Shown: one piece after another, positions 61,746 to 64,000 of the stretch
Layout of the letters: each line of letters opens with the position of its first letter
Numbering within the stretch: position 1 is the stretch's first letter
Assembly: GCA_013298025.1 (NCBI GenBank)
Contig: JAAFJE010000006.1
Span: 178,863-242,862, forward strand
Direction of reading: 5' to 3'
From: Cytophagales bacterium
Lineage (GTDB): Bacteria > Bacteroidota > Bacteroidia > Cytophagales > Spirosomataceae
Length of the DNA: 64,000 nt
The notes under the pieces: model-generated
The model's database searches: none
What the model saw: the letters and a program-made list of their open reading frames with translations, nothing else
Told to the model about the DNA's origin: nothing
Made by a program: the position numbers and the translations under genes

Positions 61746-62070
61746 CTATTCCATTCAGCCCTGAAAGGGCATAATATACTAACAATGGGTAACGTCCATT
61801 GAAAGAAGCCAACAAAAGCCCTGAAAGAGCGACATCTATCAACCATGGGCATCTCCCATGGTGAACGCATAACATGAACTATCATCCATACCTCGCAACC
61901 ACAAGCCACAGGGCTATGGGATGCAGCCCTTTCAGGGCTGGGGTTGCTAGATGGGCATCGCAGTGTAGCGGTAGCACAAGGCTCCGCCATGTGTTGATAG
62001 ATTACGTCCTTTCAGGGCGGCGTTCCCCTTGCTGATGGATGTCGCCCTAAAAGGGCGTAATCTGCCAGCA
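61746..62070. repeat. Repeat array with GCCCT...AGGGC hairpins, right of the transposase
   Basis: Units related to the left array: CAGCCCTGAAAGGGCATAAT, AAGCCCTGAAAGAGCGACAT, CAGCCCTTTCAGGGCTG, ACGTCCTTTCAGGGCGG and CGCCCTAAAAGGGCGTAAT. The copy 61862-61921 is a direct repeat of 60845-60904. The units are more degenerate and in mixed orientation. 62071-62167 is unique leader of the kinase gene. Confidence 0.8.
61862..61921. repeat. Direct repeat, right copy (transposase-flanking)
   Basis: It begins GTGAACGCATAACATGAACT and reads through CCTCGCAACCACAAGCCACA to GGGCTATGGGA. It differs from the left copy at only a few positions. Confidence 0.75.
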
Positions 62071-62167
62071 AAGGCTAAAAGCATTTTTTCATCACAGCAA
62101 CAGCTTATTTCATAACATTTTTATATTTGCCTCTGAATAGCCATGTAGTTTTGATGAAAAAAACGAT

Positions 62168-63709
62168 ATGAACGCACACGACAAATTCAGACCCTACGAA
62201 TTTATTTTTATCCTCTTAGCCATCATCATCTATGTTGTTAGGCGGCTTATTGGCATTGCCAATGATTTTGATTTCGACGTCAGTTATGCCGAAAGTATTC
62301 CTATTGCCCATCGTATAATTTGGGCAGATTTAGCCAGTTACGACCAAATCATCAACAACATTTTTCCCACCATTGCTGCCGCAGTACTTTTTACTGCGGC
62401 TTGGGCAATTTTTCATTTCTTGGTTTTTCCAGCCATCAAGCAAAAAAACTTTGATATAACTACCATCGTTCTTTTGATTTCGGTGATAGTTTTGGTACTT
62501 CTGAGCAATTACGTCTATGAGTATTTCAAACTTTATTGGCGGTTTCGGTACGATTTTCATGGCAAAGAAATTGGCTTCAAGGTTTTTTCTTTATACCGAA
62601 AACTGCACGTACTTACCAACACCATTGCGGTATTAATACTCATCGCTTTTTATGAAGTAGTGGCTCAACTATGCTATTATTCTGCCGAATTGCATGAAAA
62701 ACAGCAAGAAGCCAAGCATAAAATTCTAAGCAATTTTATATGGATTGTATCAGTATTTGGCATTACTTTTTTCTCCCTTTTTGGCAAAGTAGCCAATCTT
62801 ATTGTGGGCTTAAACGGCTTAATGATAGGCATTTTCCAAGTATTACTGATTACGGCATTGCATTATTTTTTCTTTAAAATCGTTATCCCATATTTTGTAA
62901 AAATCAATTATTCCGTTCAAAAAGAGCTTATTATTCCATTTCTGGGGCTTGTTACTTATAGTTTACTCATTTGTATTTTGTATTTACTTTGGCCCGGTAG
63001 AGGTTTTTTCTTTGGTTTGATTATTATTCCTCATTTATTAGGTTTTGTAACGGCACTTATTCGATGGTTGTTTTTTGAAGAAAAGCAACAATTACTGAGC
63101 AAAGTATTCCAAAAATCAGCCGAACTTGATACTTTACGTTCGCAGATTAATCCTCATTTTTTGTTTAATGCCCTGAATACTTTGTATGCCGTGGCATTGA
63201 AAGAAGAAGCAGAAAAAACCTCTAATGGCATTCAGAAATTGGGCGATATGATGCGATTTATGCTACACGAAAACCATCAAGAGCATATTCCTTTGAGCAA
63301 GGAAATAGCATATTTAGAAAATTTTATCGAAATTCAACAAATGCGTTTGGACGAATCGCATGAGATTGAGATTCGTGTAAATATTCAACAGCTCGACCAT
63401 GAAATTTATATTGCCCCGATGTTATTGAATCCTTTTGTAGAAAATGCTTTTAAGCACGGTATTAGTTTTAGAAAATCCTCTTGGATTTATATTACGCTTA
63501 CTTTTGATACCCAAAAATTATATTTTAAAGTACACAATTCGCTACATCCTAAAAATGAAAATGACACAGAAAAGCAATCGGGCATCGGCTTAGAAAATGT
63601 ACAAAAACGCTTGGAACTCATTTATCCACAAAGACATACCTTAGAAATTCAACAATCGACACAAGATTATTTTGTATCATTGACCCTTTCTTTGGGGATT
63701 GGTCAGTAG
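62168..63709 (+). CDS. LytS/YehU-type sensor histidine kinase
   Basis: A 513-residue inner-membrane kinase. About eight predicted helices fill the first 300 residues. The His_kinase domain follows: LRSQINPHFLFNALNTLYAVAL with H330, then LLNPFVENAFKHGI (N box) and GIGLENVQKRLELIYP (G box). Such kinases usually pair with a LytTR response regulator encoded next to them. Here the next coding sequence is the end of an IS3 transposase on the other strand. The signal sensed is unknown. Confidence 0.92.
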   Translation: MNAHDKFRPYEFIFILLAIIIYVVRRLIGIANDFDFDVSYAESIPIAHRIIWADLASYDQIINNIFPTIAAAVLFTAAWAIFHFLVFPAIKQKNFDITTIVLLISVIVLVLLSNYVYEYFKLYWRFRYDFHGKEIGFKVFSLYRKLHVLTNTIAVLILIAFYEVVAQLCYYSAELHEKQQEAKHKILSNFIWIVSVFGITFFSLFGKVANLIVGLNGLMIGIFQVLLITALHYFFFKIVIPYFVKINYSVQKELIIPFLGLVTYSLLICILYLLWPGRGFFFGLIIIPHLLGFVTALIRWLFFEEKQQLLSKVFQKSAELDTLRSQINPHFLFNALNTLYAVALKEEAEKTSNGIQKLGDMMRFMLHENHQEHIPLSKEIAYLENFIEIQQMRLDESHEIEIRVNIQQLDHEIYIAPMLLNPFVENAFKHGISFRKSSWIYITLTFDTQKLYFKVHNSLHPKNENDTEKQSGIGLENVQKRLELIYPQRHTLEIQQSTQDYFVSLTLSLGIGQ

Positions 63710-63792
63710 ATTAGTGATTAAAAGAAGAAAAGACTAAAGATGAAAGAGGGAAGAAAATTGGAAGAAGAACGAAATCTCGTTTAGCAACTTCA

Positions 63793-63825
63793 TGTCCTTG
63801 CCTAAAATAGGTTGCCCTGATTTTT
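63793..63825. mobile_element. Possible terminal inverted repeat of the IS3-family element
   Basis: TGTCCTTGCCTAAAATAGGT at 63793-63812 lies about 30-50 bp outside the transposase stop and begins with TG, as IS3-family ends do. The other end is outside the window, so it cannot be matched. Confidence 0.45.
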
Positions 63826-63841
63826 AAACAAGTTAAAGTAA

Positions 63842-64000
63842 TCAAAATTGTAAAATAGTTTGATTTGGGTTGATGTTTTTTGAATAATCACAAGTCCAAA
63901 TCGGTAAATTAGGTTTGTTTTCATTGTTTAGTTCTTTGATGTACTGTTCAAACGCAAAAGGTGTTAGTCCTTTCAGGGCTGCGTGTGGTCTTTGATAGTT
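63842..64000 (-). CDS. IS3-family transposase, C-terminal part (runs off window)
   Basis: The minus strand reads NYQRPHAALKGLTPFAFEQY, then IKELNNENKPNLP, before a TGA at 63842-63844. The NYQRPHAALKGLTP segment is the conserved end of IS3 orfB (rve/DDE integrase core). The catalytic D, D, E residues lie outside the window. It marks an insertion sequence entering from the right of the window. Confidence 0.82.
   Translation of the reverse strand, partial: NYQRPHAALKGLTPFAFEQYIKELNNENKPNLPIWTCDYSKNINPNQTILQF

Noticed and set aside
63964..63984. CCTTTCAGGGCT near the window end resembling the transposase-associated hairpins
   Set aside because: It lies inside the IS3 transposase coding sequence (LKGLTP region), so the resemblance is probably coincidental.

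Overview
The window looks like a chromosomal segment of an aerobic, glycan-degrading member of the Bacteroidota, most likely in the Cytophagales/Spirosomaceae range. This is an inference from gene content: SusC/TonB-type barrels with CarboxypepD_reg domains, a GLPGLI protein, DUF5686, DUF4956/DUF2490, DUF5107-TPR, absence of Shine-Dalgarno sequences and AT-rich intergenic minisatellites. I see no rRNA, tRNA, CRISPR array or origin.

Layout. 1-935: 5' part of an outer-membrane beta-barrel receptor, followed by a 24-bp tandem repeat block (about 950-1440). 1637-3643: a secreted thioredoxin-fold protein and a TetR regulator. 4061-10635: a six-gene operon with the parts of inositol-lipid synthesis: inositol-phosphate synthase, a PgpA-like phosphatase, GtrA, DUF5686, a CDP-alcohol phosphatidyltransferase and an AUR1-like PAP2 enzyme. 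A 15-bp operator-like sequence lies in front of both tetR and the operon. 10797-17994: housekeeping and secreted enzymes (gamma-carbonic-anhydrase fold, M20, PQQ-type sugar dehydrogenase, GH16, RidA, M19, alpha/beta hydrolase). 18035-23165: an AT-richer minus-strand island (hypothetical, TonB-type barrel, GLPGLI, small secreted protein, LuxR-type HTH) that abuts a 3' remnant of a DUF1080 gene. 23382-26557: lipoprotein, Rpn nuclease, methyltransferase, coiled-coil membrane protein. 26997-28586: nadB. 28750-37572: a sugar locus (GH2, DUF5107-TPR, AraC, MFS sugar porter).

37676-42311: SCP2-like protein, ECF sigma with a membrane partner, Tat-type phosphoesterase, GH1 beta-glucosidase. 42535-45094: VTC-domain, DUF4956 and DUF2490 cluster. 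45315-51776: RND tripartite efflux system with a small secreted protein in front. 51908-52863: an unrecognised two-gene module with a possible PD-(D/E)xK nuclease. 53038-58680: ppk1, two small proteins, a SixA-like phosphatase and dnaG. 59098-60522: vanadium-haloperoxidase-like lipoprotein. 60523-62070: an IS200-type Y1 transposase embedded in repeat arrays rich in GCCCT-n-AGGGC hairpins. 62168-63709: a LytS-type sensor kinase, followed by the 3' end of an IS3-family transposase cut by the window edge.

The clearest biological theme is inositol-lipid production under probable TetR control. Secondary themes are two separate polyphosphate-type genes (VTC domain and Ppk1) within about 10 kb, and a GH2/DUF5107/MFS/AraC locus for uptake and hydrolysis of an unidentified oligosaccharide.
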